Below are positions 1 through 5,704 of a stretch of 5,704 nt of DNA, piece by piece. The notes beneath the pieces were generated by a model. That model saw only the letters and a program-made list of their open reading frames with translations, was not told the DNA's origin and searched no databases. Location: the NCBI GenBank assembly GCA_040752395.1, contig JBFMHD010000180.1, positions 1 through 5,704 on the forward strand, in the 5' to 3' direction. This DNA is from JBFMHD01 sp040752395 [NCBI: Candidatus Hydrogenedentota bacterium] (lineage in GTDB: Bacteria; JBFMHD01). The translations under genes were made by a program, and so were the position numbers. Position 1 is the stretch's first letter. Every line of letters begins with the position of its first letter.

Positions 1-3000
1 ATAAGGATGCTATCATTTACGAACTTCACGTGAAATCGTTTTTTGATAGTGTAGATGACGGCATCGGTGATTTTCGCGGGCTTATACAAAAACTCGATTA
101 TCTTGAGGGATTAGGGATAAACTGTATTTGGCTCCTACCATTTTATCCTTCCCCACTTAAAGATGACGGGTATGACATAAGTGATTATTTTAACATTCAT
201 TCCTCTTATGGCGCACTCCGTGATTTTCGCCTGTTTTTAAAACAAGCACACCGTCGTAACATGCGAGTTATTACTGAACTTGTATTAAACCATACTTCAG
301 ACCAGCATTTATGGTTTCAGCGTGCACGGTCTGCTCCCCCAGGCTCTATTTACAGAGATTATTATGTATGGAGCGATACCCCGGATAAATATAAGGATGC
401 AAGGATAATCTTCAAGGATTTTGAAAACTCTAACTGGAGCTGGGACCCTGTAGCAAAATCATACTACTGGCATCGGTTTTATTCGCATCAGCCAGATTTG
501 AATTTTGACAACCGTGATGTACAGAGGGAGATATTTAATATTATAGATTTCTGGTTTAAAACCGGGGTTGACGGACTTCGATTAGACGCTGTACCATATC
601 TTTTCGAAGAGGAAGGGACGAACTGCGAGAATTTACCAAAAACGCATTTGTTTTTAAAAAACTTGCGAAAACATATTGATAAAAAATTTAAAAATAGAAT
701 GCTTCTCGCCGAAGCAAACCAGTGGCCTGAAGATTCAGCAAAATATTTCGGTTCGGGTGACGAATGCCATATGGCGTTTCATTTCCCGATTATGCCGCGT
801 ATGTTTATGGCTGTTCAAATGGAAGACAGTTTCCCTATTATAGATATTTTTGAACAAACTCCCCAAATACCTGAAAATTCTCAATGGGCTCTTTTCCTGC
901 GTAACCACGATGAACTGACGCTCGAAATGGTGACAGAGGAAGAAAGGGATTATATGTATCGGGCTTATGCACAAGACTCACGAGCAAAAATTAATCTTGG
1001 TATCAGAAGACGGCTTGCACCTTTACTGAATAATAACCGAAAAAAAATAGAACTTCTTAACATATTACTCTTTTCTCTCCCCGGCACACCGGTTATTTAC
1101 TATGGTGATGAAATCGGTATGGGTGATAATTATCATCTTGGTGACCGTAATGGCGTTCGCACGCCGATGCAATGGAGCCCGGATAGAAATGCTGGCTTCT
1201 CCCGGGCTAACCCTCAAAATCTATATCTCCCTCTAATCATTGACCCTGAATACCATTATGAAGCAATTAATGTTGAAAATCAGGAAAAAAATCTATCATC
1301 ACTTCTCTGGTGGATGAAACGGGTTATTGCTATGAGAAAAAAATTTAAAGCTTTCAGTAGAGGAGATATTTCTTTCGTCTCCACTAATAATCCTAAAATT
1401 CTCGCATTTAGCCGTAAATTTCAGGACGAGATTATATTAATAGTCATAAACCTATCGAGGTTTTCTCAGGTCGTAGACTTAGGCCTCTCTCAATTCGCAG
1501 GTTTTGTCCCAGAAGAAGTGTTTAGCCAGAACAAGTTCCCACCTATTAGAAATTCACCCTATACTTTAATTCTTGGTTCTTACAATACTCACTGGCTATT
1601 ATTGACTGCTGTTAACGAAAAAATAGAATTACATAGAGAAGCTATTTTAAAAAAGTTAGTTCCTGAAATTACTATAAAACGACACCAGCTAAATTTTCAA
1701 GATAGGGAATTTAAAAATATTATACAGAAGATTATCCCTGATTATTTAAAAAAAGTTCAATGGTTCACAAACCGTTTTAAGACTATCTATAAAATCAGGA
1801 TTGTTGACCAGATAAACATTGTTAAAAATACCTGTATTTTTATCTTCGAAATCGGTTTCACTGAAGGCCCCCCTGAACTGTATCTCATCCCTGTCTCTAT
1901 TGTTTCAAAAAGCGATGGCCTTAAGCTTCAGGAAGAAGACCAGAACAGCATCATTGCAAAACTTCTGCCCGGTAAAAGAGAATACTTTTTATGCGATGCT
2001 TTTTACGATGAAAAGTTCCGCAAGTCTCTTTTATCAATTATCTTAAAAGAAAAGAAAATAAAAGGTGAAAAAGGAGAAATTATACCACACCTTAAAAAAA
2101 ATAATAAAAACTTCATCACTGATAACTCATTACTATTATCCTCAACAATTTTAAAAAGCAAACAGCATAATGCTTTAATAACTTACGGTACTGAACTGCT
2201 CCTGAAATCTTTCCGTCGCCTCGATTATGGGCTTAATCCTGAACTTGAAATTGAAAGAATTTTGAAATTTTCAAATATACCACAATATGCAGGAAGTATT
2301 GAATACAACCAGGGAAAAGAATTAAATATTACGCTATGTGTGTTATCAAAACTTATCCCGCACCAGGGTGATGTATGGTCATATACCTTAGACGCAGTAA
2401 GCAGGTTTTATAGTCATACGCTCTCAAAAAAACAGGAGATTAAGATAATCCCAAAAATATCAGGTGTATTTTCAAGGGTAGACTCTATTCCACAAAACAT
2501 AGAGGAGCTAATCAGAACGACTTTCCTTGGTATGATAAAGTTATTAGGGATACGCACTGCGGAATTACATTTAGCACTTACTTCTGTTTCAGATAATCCT
2601 GATTTTGTGCCTGAACATTTTTCAATGCTCTACCAGCGCTCGGTTTATCAATCAATGCGAAACCAGACCCGTAGAGCGTTCAGTTTACTCTTAAAAAATA
2701 TAAATGATCTGCCGCGGGATATACAGGATGACGCACAGTTTGTATTAAAATCAGAAAAAAATATCATCAACTATTTCCAAAAAATATATCAGAATAAATT
2801 ATCAGTATTAAAAATGCGAATACACGGGAACTATCATCTTGAGCAGATTCTTTTTACAGGTAAGGATTTTATCATTGCGGATTTTGAAGGAGATACAACA
2901 CGACCGATTAGTGAGCGCCGATTGAAACGTTCCCCACTCCGTGATATCGCGGGTATAATCCGTTCGTTTCATTATGTTGCACTTAAGGTTCTTTATCAGC

Positions 3001-3275
3001 ATCCATCTATCAGGAAGGAAGATATGGACTATCTTGAAGATTGGGCTAACATCTGGTGGTATTATGTAAGCAACGCTTTCCTTAAATCATATATAGATAC
3101 CATAAAGGATAAACCGATTGTTCCAGAACAGAAAGATGAGTTCGACCTTTTGCTTAATCTCTTTATTTTGAATAAAGCAATCTACGAACTCGAATACGAA
3201 CTCATCAACCGTTCCAGCTGGGTAATTATCCCGATTAAAGGCATCAAGCATTTTATAGAAAACTATTTAACCTGA
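1..3275 (+). CDS. treS: Trehalose synthase / maltokinase fusion (TreS-Mak), 5' end outside window
   Basis: This is a bifunctional cytoplasmic enzyme of trehalose/alpha-glucan metabolism. The GH13 part isomerises maltose and trehalose; the kinase-like part would phosphorylate maltose with ATP, feeding GlgE. About 1,090 codons are visible, numbered here from the first whole codon at base 3. The frame is open to base 1 and reads KDAIIYELHVKSFFDS, the usual TreS N-terminus, so the GTG at base 30 is internal and a short N-terminal piece is missing. GH13 motifs are intact: TELVLNHTS (His97), GLRLDAVPYL (nucleophile Asp195), LLAEANQWPED (acid/base Glu237), FLRNHDELTLEM (His302-Asp303), then GDRNGVRTPMQWSPDRNAGF. 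A beta C-domain and linker follow to about residue 640. The kinase region has LLLKSFRRLDYGLNPELEIE (ATP-site Lys735), HGNYHLEQ (941-948), DFEG (Asp960) and SERRLKRSPLRDIAG. Oddity: the family's HGD catalytic Asp is Asn943, so kinase activity is uncertain. The TGA stop is at 3273-3275. No promoter is visible. The TreS call is near certain; maltokinase activity is inferred. Confidence 0.96.
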   Translation, partial: KDAIIYELHVKSFFDSVDDGIGDFRGLIQKLDYLEGLGINCIWLLPFYPSPLKDDGYDISDYFNIHSSYGALRDFRLFLKQAHRRNMRVITELVLNHTSDQHLWFQRARSAPPGSIYRDYYVWSDTPDKYKDARIIFKDFENSNWSWDPVAKSYYWHRFYSHQPDLNFDNRDVQREIFNIIDFWFKTGVDGLRLDAVPYLFEEEGTNCENLPKTHLFLKNLRKHIDKKFKNRMLLAEANQWPEDSAKYFGSGDECHMAFHFPIMPRMFMAVQMEDSFPIIDIFEQTPQIPENSQWALFLRNHDELTLEMVTEEERDYMYRAYAQDSRAKINLGIRRRLAPLLNNNRKKIELLNILLFSLPGTPVIYYGDEIGMGDNYHLGDRNGVRTPMQWSPDRNAGFSRANPQNLYLPLIIDPEYHYEAINVENQEKNLSSLLWWMKRVIAMRKKFKAFSRGDISFVSTNNPKILAFSRKFQDEIILIVINLSRFSQVVDLGLSQFAGFVPEEVFSQNKFPPIRNSPYTLILGSYNTHWLLLTAVNEKIELHREAILKKLVPEITIKRHQLNFQDREFKNIIQKIIPDYLKKVQWFTNRFKTIYKIRIVDQINIVKNTCIFIFEIGFTEGPPELYLIPVSIVSKSDGLKLQEEDQNSIIAKLLPGKREYFLCDAFYDEKFRKSLLSIILKEKKIKGEKGEIIPHLKKNNKNFITDNSLLLSSTILKSKQHNALITYGTELLLKSFRRLDYGLNPELEIERILKFSNIPQYAGSIEYNQGKELNITLCVLSKLIPHQGDVWSYTLDAVSRFYSHTLSKKQEIKIIPKISGVFSRVDSIPQNIEELIRTTFLGMIKLLGIRTAELHLALTSVSDNPDFVPEHFSMLYQRSVYQSMRNQTRRAFSLLLKNINDLPRDIQDDAQFVLKSEKNIINYFQKIYQNKLSVLKMRIHGNYHLEQILFTGKDFIIADFEGDTTRPISERRLKRSPLRDIAGIIRSFHYVALKVLYQHPSIRKEDMDYLEDWANIWWYYVSNAFLKSYIDTIKDKPIVPEQKDEFDLLLNLFILNKAIYELEYELINRSSWVIIPIKGIKHFIENYLT

Positions 3276-3514
3276 CCGCTATGTAGGTAGTCAAGTCTAA
3301 TGTTGTTTCATATCACGAAATGCATTCTCTAAACTCTAGCGACCTGATATTCGGGTTAACACATCTTCAATGGATAGATTTATATCAGTGCAGAAGAAAC
3401 AAGTAATCCCTTTCTTGTTCGGATATTTTACAATGAATACTCGTATTATCGAACCAGCTGGTTTCCAATATGCTGTAAATGTCTGCAACGAAATAGTAAC
3501 TTTTTTACGAATGA
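3276..3514. other. Spacer downstream of treS without a recognisable gene
   Basis: Nothing here is recognisable as a gene, and no clear stem-plus-U-tract terminator follows the treS stop. The longest forward frame is 3370-3528 (ATG, 52 codons, no Shine-Dalgarno, no family I recognise). It overlaps the start of the transposase remnant in another frame. The stretch may be the more decayed upstream part of that transposase or its insertion flank, but I could not match its translations to IS91 motifs, so that is inference only. Confidence 0.4.
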
Positions 3515-3794
3515 ACCGAAATATTTGACCCCTTAGATTTTCTTGCAGCCGTAACTCAGCATATCCCCAACAAGGGCGACCACCTCATCAATTACTATGG
3601 GTGGTATTCAAATAAGTCTCGAGGAATGAGACGCAAACAGTCTGCTGTCTATATACCGCTGCAACTTCAAAATCAGGATGAGCAGGATATTTCAACCAAA
3701 CAAGCAAAAATGTCCTGGGCAGCACGCAGTCCACCATTGCCTGAAGAATAGGAGAGAAAATTATCTTGTTCCAGTTGTAGGAAGTGGAATGTAG
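3515..3794 (+). pseudogene. IS91-family (Y2) transposase, C-terminal remnant with stops and frameshift
   Basis: This is a decayed piece of an IS91-type rolling-circle transposase. The frame beginning at 3515, directly after a TGA at 3512-3514, reads EIFDPLDFLAAVTQHIPNKG followed by a YYGWYSNKSRGMRRK segment. Those are the family's conserved block between the catalytic region and the C-terminal zinc finger. Then comes STKQAKMSWAA, matching the usual ...MxWAxLI... segment. The frame is broken by TAG at 3749-3751. It continues in the same frame to CSSC (3767-3778), equivalent to the family's CPKCG finger. A shift to the next frame gives GSGM, TAG (3792-3794) and RII, matching the usual G..MRII end. 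The catalytic Tyr/His region is absent, so the fragment cannot be active. No IS91 terminal sequences were recognised. The family call rests on motif memory, not a search. Confidence 0.72.
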
Positions 3795-3905
3795 AGGATT
3801 ATCCCAAAAGCTCAAACTGAGCAACAGAAATGGGCAAAAGAACTTATATTAAAACTCGCTTTTAAAGAAAATGAGTGGGTTGCCATCAAGAAAAACTTTA
3901 TGTAA
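3795..3905 (+). other. Short open stretch with no start codon, possible gene remnant
   Basis: After the TAG at 3792-3794 the same frame stays open for 36 codons to TAA at 3903-3905. It reads as a lysine/glutamate-rich, helix-like peptide (AQTEQQKWAKELILKLAFK and onward). There is no initiation codon or ribosome binding site at its head. The first residues RII may be the end of the IS91 zinc-finger block; the rest does not resemble the normal IS91 C-terminus. It could be a fragment of another gene that was joined to the transposase, or chance. It ends eight bases before the -35 box of the next gene. Confidence 0.25.
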
Positions 3906-3912
3906 AATCAAC

Positions 3913-3941
3913 TTGACAAAAAGTAATATTATTTGTATAAT
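3913..3941 (+). promoter_or_regulatory. Consensus sigma-70-type promoter for the DUF4143 ATPase gene
   Basis: There is an exact TTGACA at 3913-3918, a 17-base spacer, and an exact TATAAT at 3936-3941, which is the textbook vegetative promoter with optimal spacing. A second TATAAT overlaps at 3941-3946, but its 22-base spacing is poor. Transcription would be expected to start about seven bases after the -10 box, at or next to base 3948, which is the A of the ATG. No Shine-Dalgarno sequence lies between, so the mRNA is predicted to be leaderless. No operator-like palindrome overlaps the promoter. Confidence 0.85.
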
Positions 3942-3947
3942 ATAATT

Positions 3948-5117
3948 ATGATTAAACCCAGATTAATCTTAGGGAAGATTAAACCCTATCTTCTTTTACC
4001 TGAAGCAATTATTATTACCGGAATGAGACAAACAGGTAAAACTACACTCTTAAATTATATCTATGACCAGATTAATTCTCGTAATAAAATTTTCTTAGAC
4101 CTTGAAAACCCTTTAAATAGGAGGTATTTTGAAGAGACAAACTATGAAAGGATAAAAAAAACCTTAGAGGTTTTGGGTATAGATTTTACTAAACAAGCCT
4201 TTATATTTTGTGATGAGATTCACTTTGTAAGGAATCTACCTTCTGTAGTTAAATATTTTATTGACCACTATAAAGTAAAGTTTTTCCTCACTGGTTCAGC
4301 CAGTTTCTACTTAAAGAACCTTTTTACCGAGTCTCTTTCTGGGAGAAAATACATCTTTGAGCTTTTTCCGCTTACCTTTGGTGAATTTCTTCTGTTTAAG
4401 GATGTAACTTTAAAGATACCACAAGAAGCAAAAGATATTACCCCTTCAATCTTTGAGACTATCTCCTGCTGGTATGAAGAATATATTTTATTTGGTGGAT
4501 TTCCTGGTGTAGTTTTAAAAACAAATCCTTCTGAAAAGAAGAAGATGCTTGAGGAAATTTTTACCTCCTTCTATCAATTAGAAGTAAGACAAATAGGAGA
4601 TTTTCGCAAGAATGAAATAATCAGGGATTTAATCTTACTTTTGATGCAACGCGTTGGCTTTAAATTAGATATTCAAAGGCTTTCCAAAGAATTAAGGATT
4701 TCTCGCCTCACCCTGAATGAATATATCTCTTTTCTTGAAGGGACTTATTTTATAAAAAGGGTCCGGCCTTTTAGTCAAGGTAAAGATACAGAGATCAGGA
4801 AGATGCCCAAGGTTTATCTTTGTGATAGTGGTCTTTGTAATCATTTTGCCAGATTAGATATGGGTGTTATTTTTGAAAATAGTGTTTTCCAAAATTTAAG
4901 GACAAAAGGCGAGATTAATTATTACCAGAGAAAAAGCGGGACAGAAATTGATTTTATCCTGAATAAAAAAGAGGCATATGAGGTAAAATTAACGCCGCAA
5001 GCCCCTGATTTAAGAAAACTAAAGGAGGTAGGAGACAAACTAAAATTAGAAAGCTCTAACATCATCTGCAAAAACTACTCTGAACTAAGTGATATTATCT
5101 ATGCCTTTATGTTATAA
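3948..5117 (+). CDS. AAA+ ATPase with C-terminal DUF4143 domain
   Basis: The predicted protein is 389 residues and cytoplasmic; its biological role is not established. The N-terminal AAA_14-type domain has Walker A GMRQTGKT (residues 25-32), Walker B IFCDE (Asp89-Glu90) and a sensor-like strand FFLTGSAS (112-119). The family segment SGRKYIFELFPLTFGEFL (131-148) follows. The DUF4143 part begins around residue 205 and has a winged-helix-like stretch (about 240-265). It ends in a PD-(D/E)XK-like arrangement, EIDF (Asp335) ... EVK (Glu345, Lys347), as is common in this family; nuclease activity is not demonstrated. Length is normal and the frame is unbroken. ATG at 3948 is preferred over the in-frame TTG at 3933, because the TTG lies between the promoter boxes and would add only five residues. 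The gene stands alone with its own promoter. Arg codons are 17 AGA/AGG of 22, unlike treS, which suggests separate origin. Confidence is high for family, low for function. Confidence 0.93.
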   Translation: MIKPRLILGKIKPYLLLPEAIIITGMRQTGKTTLLNYIYDQINSRNKIFLDLENPLNRRYFEETNYERIKKTLEVLGIDFTKQAFIFCDEIHFVRNLPSVVKYFIDHYKVKFFLTGSASFYLKNLFTESLSGRKYIFELFPLTFGEFLLFKDVTLKIPQEAKDITPSIFETISCWYEEYILFGGFPGVVLKTNPSEKKKMLEEIFTSFYQLEVRQIGDFRKNEIIRDLILLLMQRVGFKLDIQRLSKELRISRLTLNEYISFLEGTYFIKRVRPFSQGKDTEIRKMPKVYLCDSGLCNHFARLDMGVIFENSVFQNLRTKGEINYYQRKSGTEIDFILNKKEAYEVKLTPQAPDLRKLKEVGDKLKLESSNIICKNYSELSDIIYAFML

Positions 5118-5332
5118 TTTTGCCATTATGCTATAGCCGAAATGGTGAGAAAAAGCAGTTTGGGGACTTTACGATATCTTTGTTAGAGCAAAACTACCTA
5201 AAGAATTGATGACTTTCACCCCACCTTATGATATACTTATTACAATGTCGAAAGGGATGAGAGAGAGCTTTATATACTGCTCCCCTGAAACGTGAGACAC
5301 TTTAAAGGGGGAGGAAAAGAGGCACAAAGGCA

Positions 5333-5375
5333 CAAAGTGACACAGACACAAAGTTTTTTCTTGTGTGTGTCTTTG
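5333..5375. repeat. Imperfect hairpin repeat of CACAAA/TTGTGT units
   Basis: Two tandem GGCACAAA units (5321-5328, 5329-5336) lead into an arm that pairs with TTGTGTGTGTCTTTG (5361-5375). The paired segments are 5346-5351 with 5361-5366, 5339-5343 with 5367-5371, and 5333-5336 with 5372-5375, 15 pairs in all. They are separated by 2-base bulges and closed by a loop containing six T. Outside it, a G/A-rich block (about 5301-5315) is loosely complementary to a C/T-rich block (about 5421-5434), so the hairpin may be the core of a longer decayed inverted repeat. The U-run lies in the loop, not after the stem, so it is not a normal terminator. Confidence 0.5.
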
Positions 5376-5408
5376 CCTGCCTGCCGCACCGAGCGCGGCG
5401 CAGGCAGA
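5376..5408. repeat. 33-bp G+C-rich palindrome flanked by 8-bp direct repeats
   Basis: The element forms an 11-bp stem: CTGCCT (5377-5382) with AGGCAG (5402-5407), and GCCGC (5383-5387) with GCGGC (5395-5399). It has a 7-base loop (5388-5394) and a GC bulge at 5400-5401. It is strikingly G+C-rich within AT-rich surroundings. The octamer TGTCTTTG occurs exactly on both sides (5368-5375 and 5409-5416), like a target-site duplication. It resembles the CCTGCC/GGCAGG small palindromes dispersed in some uncultivated bacterial genomes (from memory, not searched). It codes for nothing. Confidence 0.6.
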
Positions 5409-5507
5409 TGTCTTTGATACCTCCTCCCTAAATTTTTTGTAAAATATAATATATCTTTTTCTCCTTTTATTATAAACACAATTTTTGGGTCTTTCGTAAT
5501 TAAGTTG

Positions 5508-5527
5508 CAATTTAAATTAATAAATTG
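5508..5527. repeat. Perfect 7-bp AT-rich inverted repeat, possible operator
   Basis: CAATTTA (5508-5514) and TAAATTG (5521-5527) are exact inverted copies around a six-base centre. The size and spacing suit a dimeric repressor site, but base composition makes chance palindromes frequent here, and no promoter overlaps it convincingly. Confidence 0.25.
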
Positions 5528-5561
5528 TATGGGAGGCGGCCGGTGGACAGCGGTTTTTGGG

Positions 5562-5584
5562 AAGGTTTTAGGAAACCTTTTCTT
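5562..5584 (+). terminator. Weak intrinsic-terminator-like hairpin
   Basis: AAGGTTT (5562-5568) pairs with AAACCTT (5573-5579) around a TAGG loop, followed by TTCTT. The stem has only two G-C pairs and the T-run is short and interrupted. It lies more than 440 bases after the nearest gene, so a role in ending ATPase transcription is doubtful. Confidence 0.22.
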
Positions 5585-5588
5585 GAGT

Positions 5589-5617
5589 TTGACAGTTTAC
5601 GGAGTGGCAGATATCAA
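5589..5617 (+). promoter_or_regulatory. Possible promoter reading out of the window
   Basis: An exact TTGACA (5589-5594) is followed after 17 bases by TATCAA (5612-5617). The -35 and spacing match the promoter of the ATPase gene, but the -10 lacks the conserved final T. It would drive a gene starting near or beyond the right edge. It is a candidate only. Confidence 0.25.
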
Positions 5618-5704
5618 AAAAGTCAATTAAACCCCAATAAATGCACTTTATAGGCAAAAAAGATTTTAAAATTCTAAAAGCGTAGTGAAAACTATTTTAT
5701 TAAA

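Larger units (their letters stand above)
5118..5704. other. Gene-free 3' region with repeats and hairpins
   Basis: No gene here meets a reasonable standard. Two short open stretches look protein-like but lack good starts: 5149-5295 (48 codons, for example KLPKELMTFTPPYDILIT) and 5516-5653 (45 codons, for example GFWEGFRKPFLEFDSL). The middle holds a CACAAA-based hairpin repeat interrupted by a G+C-rich palindrome. The last 200 bases hold an AT-rich inverted repeat, a small hairpin and a possible outward promoter. A GTG at 5685 opens a frame running off the window end, with no ribosome binding site. Reverse-strand frames here run through the repeat and are not credible genes. Confidence 0.6.

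Noticed and set aside
30-32. GTG at base 30 as the start of the trehalose synthase
   Set aside because: The same frame is open to base 1 and encodes the conserved KDAIIYELH segment that precedes this point in the family, so the true start is upstream of the window.
735-3002. Three short open frames inside treS (735-974 minus, 1819-2046 plus, 2808-3002 minus)
   Set aside because: They overlap a long, well-conserved coding frame and have no recognisable motifs.
3588-3824. 78-codon reverse-strand open frame
   Set aside because: It lies opposite the IS91 transposase remnant, whose forward translation shows recognisable family motifs; the reverse product shows none.
5128-5146. CCATT/AATGG hairpin just after the ATPase stop as a terminator
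   Set aside because: The stem is only five pairs with a long loop and no T-run follows.
5280-5313. CTCCCC/GGGGAG inverted repeat
   Set aside because: It is a six-base stem around a 22-base loop, with no T-run in the right place; likely chance or part of the looser outer repeat.
5226-5510. Reverse-strand open frames of 94 and 69 codons
   Set aside because: They run through the CACAAA hairpin and the G+C-rich palindrome, giving low-complexity Cys/Leu/Thr-rich sequence with no domain, so they are products of the repeat.
5504-5533. TTGCAA plus TATGGG as a promoter with 17-base spacing
   Set aside because: The -10 box lacks the conserved A and final T, so the match is too weak to call.
5671-5680. 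ATTTTAAAAT palindrome near the right edge
   Set aside because: A ten-base A/T-only palindrome is expected by chance in sequence of this composition.
1-5704. CRISPR array, tRNA or rRNA
   Set aside because: No regularly spaced repeats, no tRNA cloverleaf with conserved T-loop sequence, and no rRNA-like segments were seen on either strand.

Overview
The window suggests an AT-rich bacterium, probably an uncultivated lineage. The evidence is low overall G+C, poly-A/T-rich spacers, one exact TTGACA-N17-TATAAT promoter, a fused trehalose synthase-maltokinase gene, a lone AAA/DUF4143 ATPase and a G+C-rich palindromic repeat. Omnitrophota-like or similar candidate phyla would fit, but the sequence does not fix the taxon.

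Bases 1-3275 hold almost all of a bifunctional gene. It has an N-terminal GH13 trehalose synthase (maltose/trehalose interconversion) and a C-terminal maltokinase-like domain (maltose to maltose-1-phosphate). The 5' end lies outside the window, because the reading frame is open to base 1 and already matches the family there. In the pathway as known, the two activities convert trehalose to maltose-1-phosphate, the donor used by GlgE to extend alpha-glucan. No glgE or glgB is visible here. The kinase domain carries Asn where the family has its catalytic Asp, so the second activity is in doubt.

Bases 3276-3912 contain no intact gene. They hold the eroded C-terminal part of an IS91-family (Y2) transposase with stops and a frameshift, plus unrecognised sequence on both sides.

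Bases 3913-5117 are an apparently self-contained unit: a consensus sigma-70-type promoter whose expected transcription start coincides with the ATG (so probably a leaderless mRNA), followed by an AAA+ ATPase with a C-terminal DUF4143 domain. Its arginine codon use differs sharply from that of the trehalose synthase gene, which fits separate acquisition.

Bases 5118-5704 have no gene I can support. They contain a short protein-like open stretch, an imperfect hairpin repeat built on CACAAA units, and a 33-bp G+C-rich palindrome flanked by an exact 8-bp direct repeat that looks like a small insertion into that hairpin. Further on are an AT-rich inverted repeat, a weak terminator-like hairpin and a possible promoter pointing out of the window. 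The most interesting observations are the HGD-to-HGN change in the kinase, the leaderless consensus promoter, and the palindrome with its target-duplication-like flanks. I did not find a convincing new multi-gene system.
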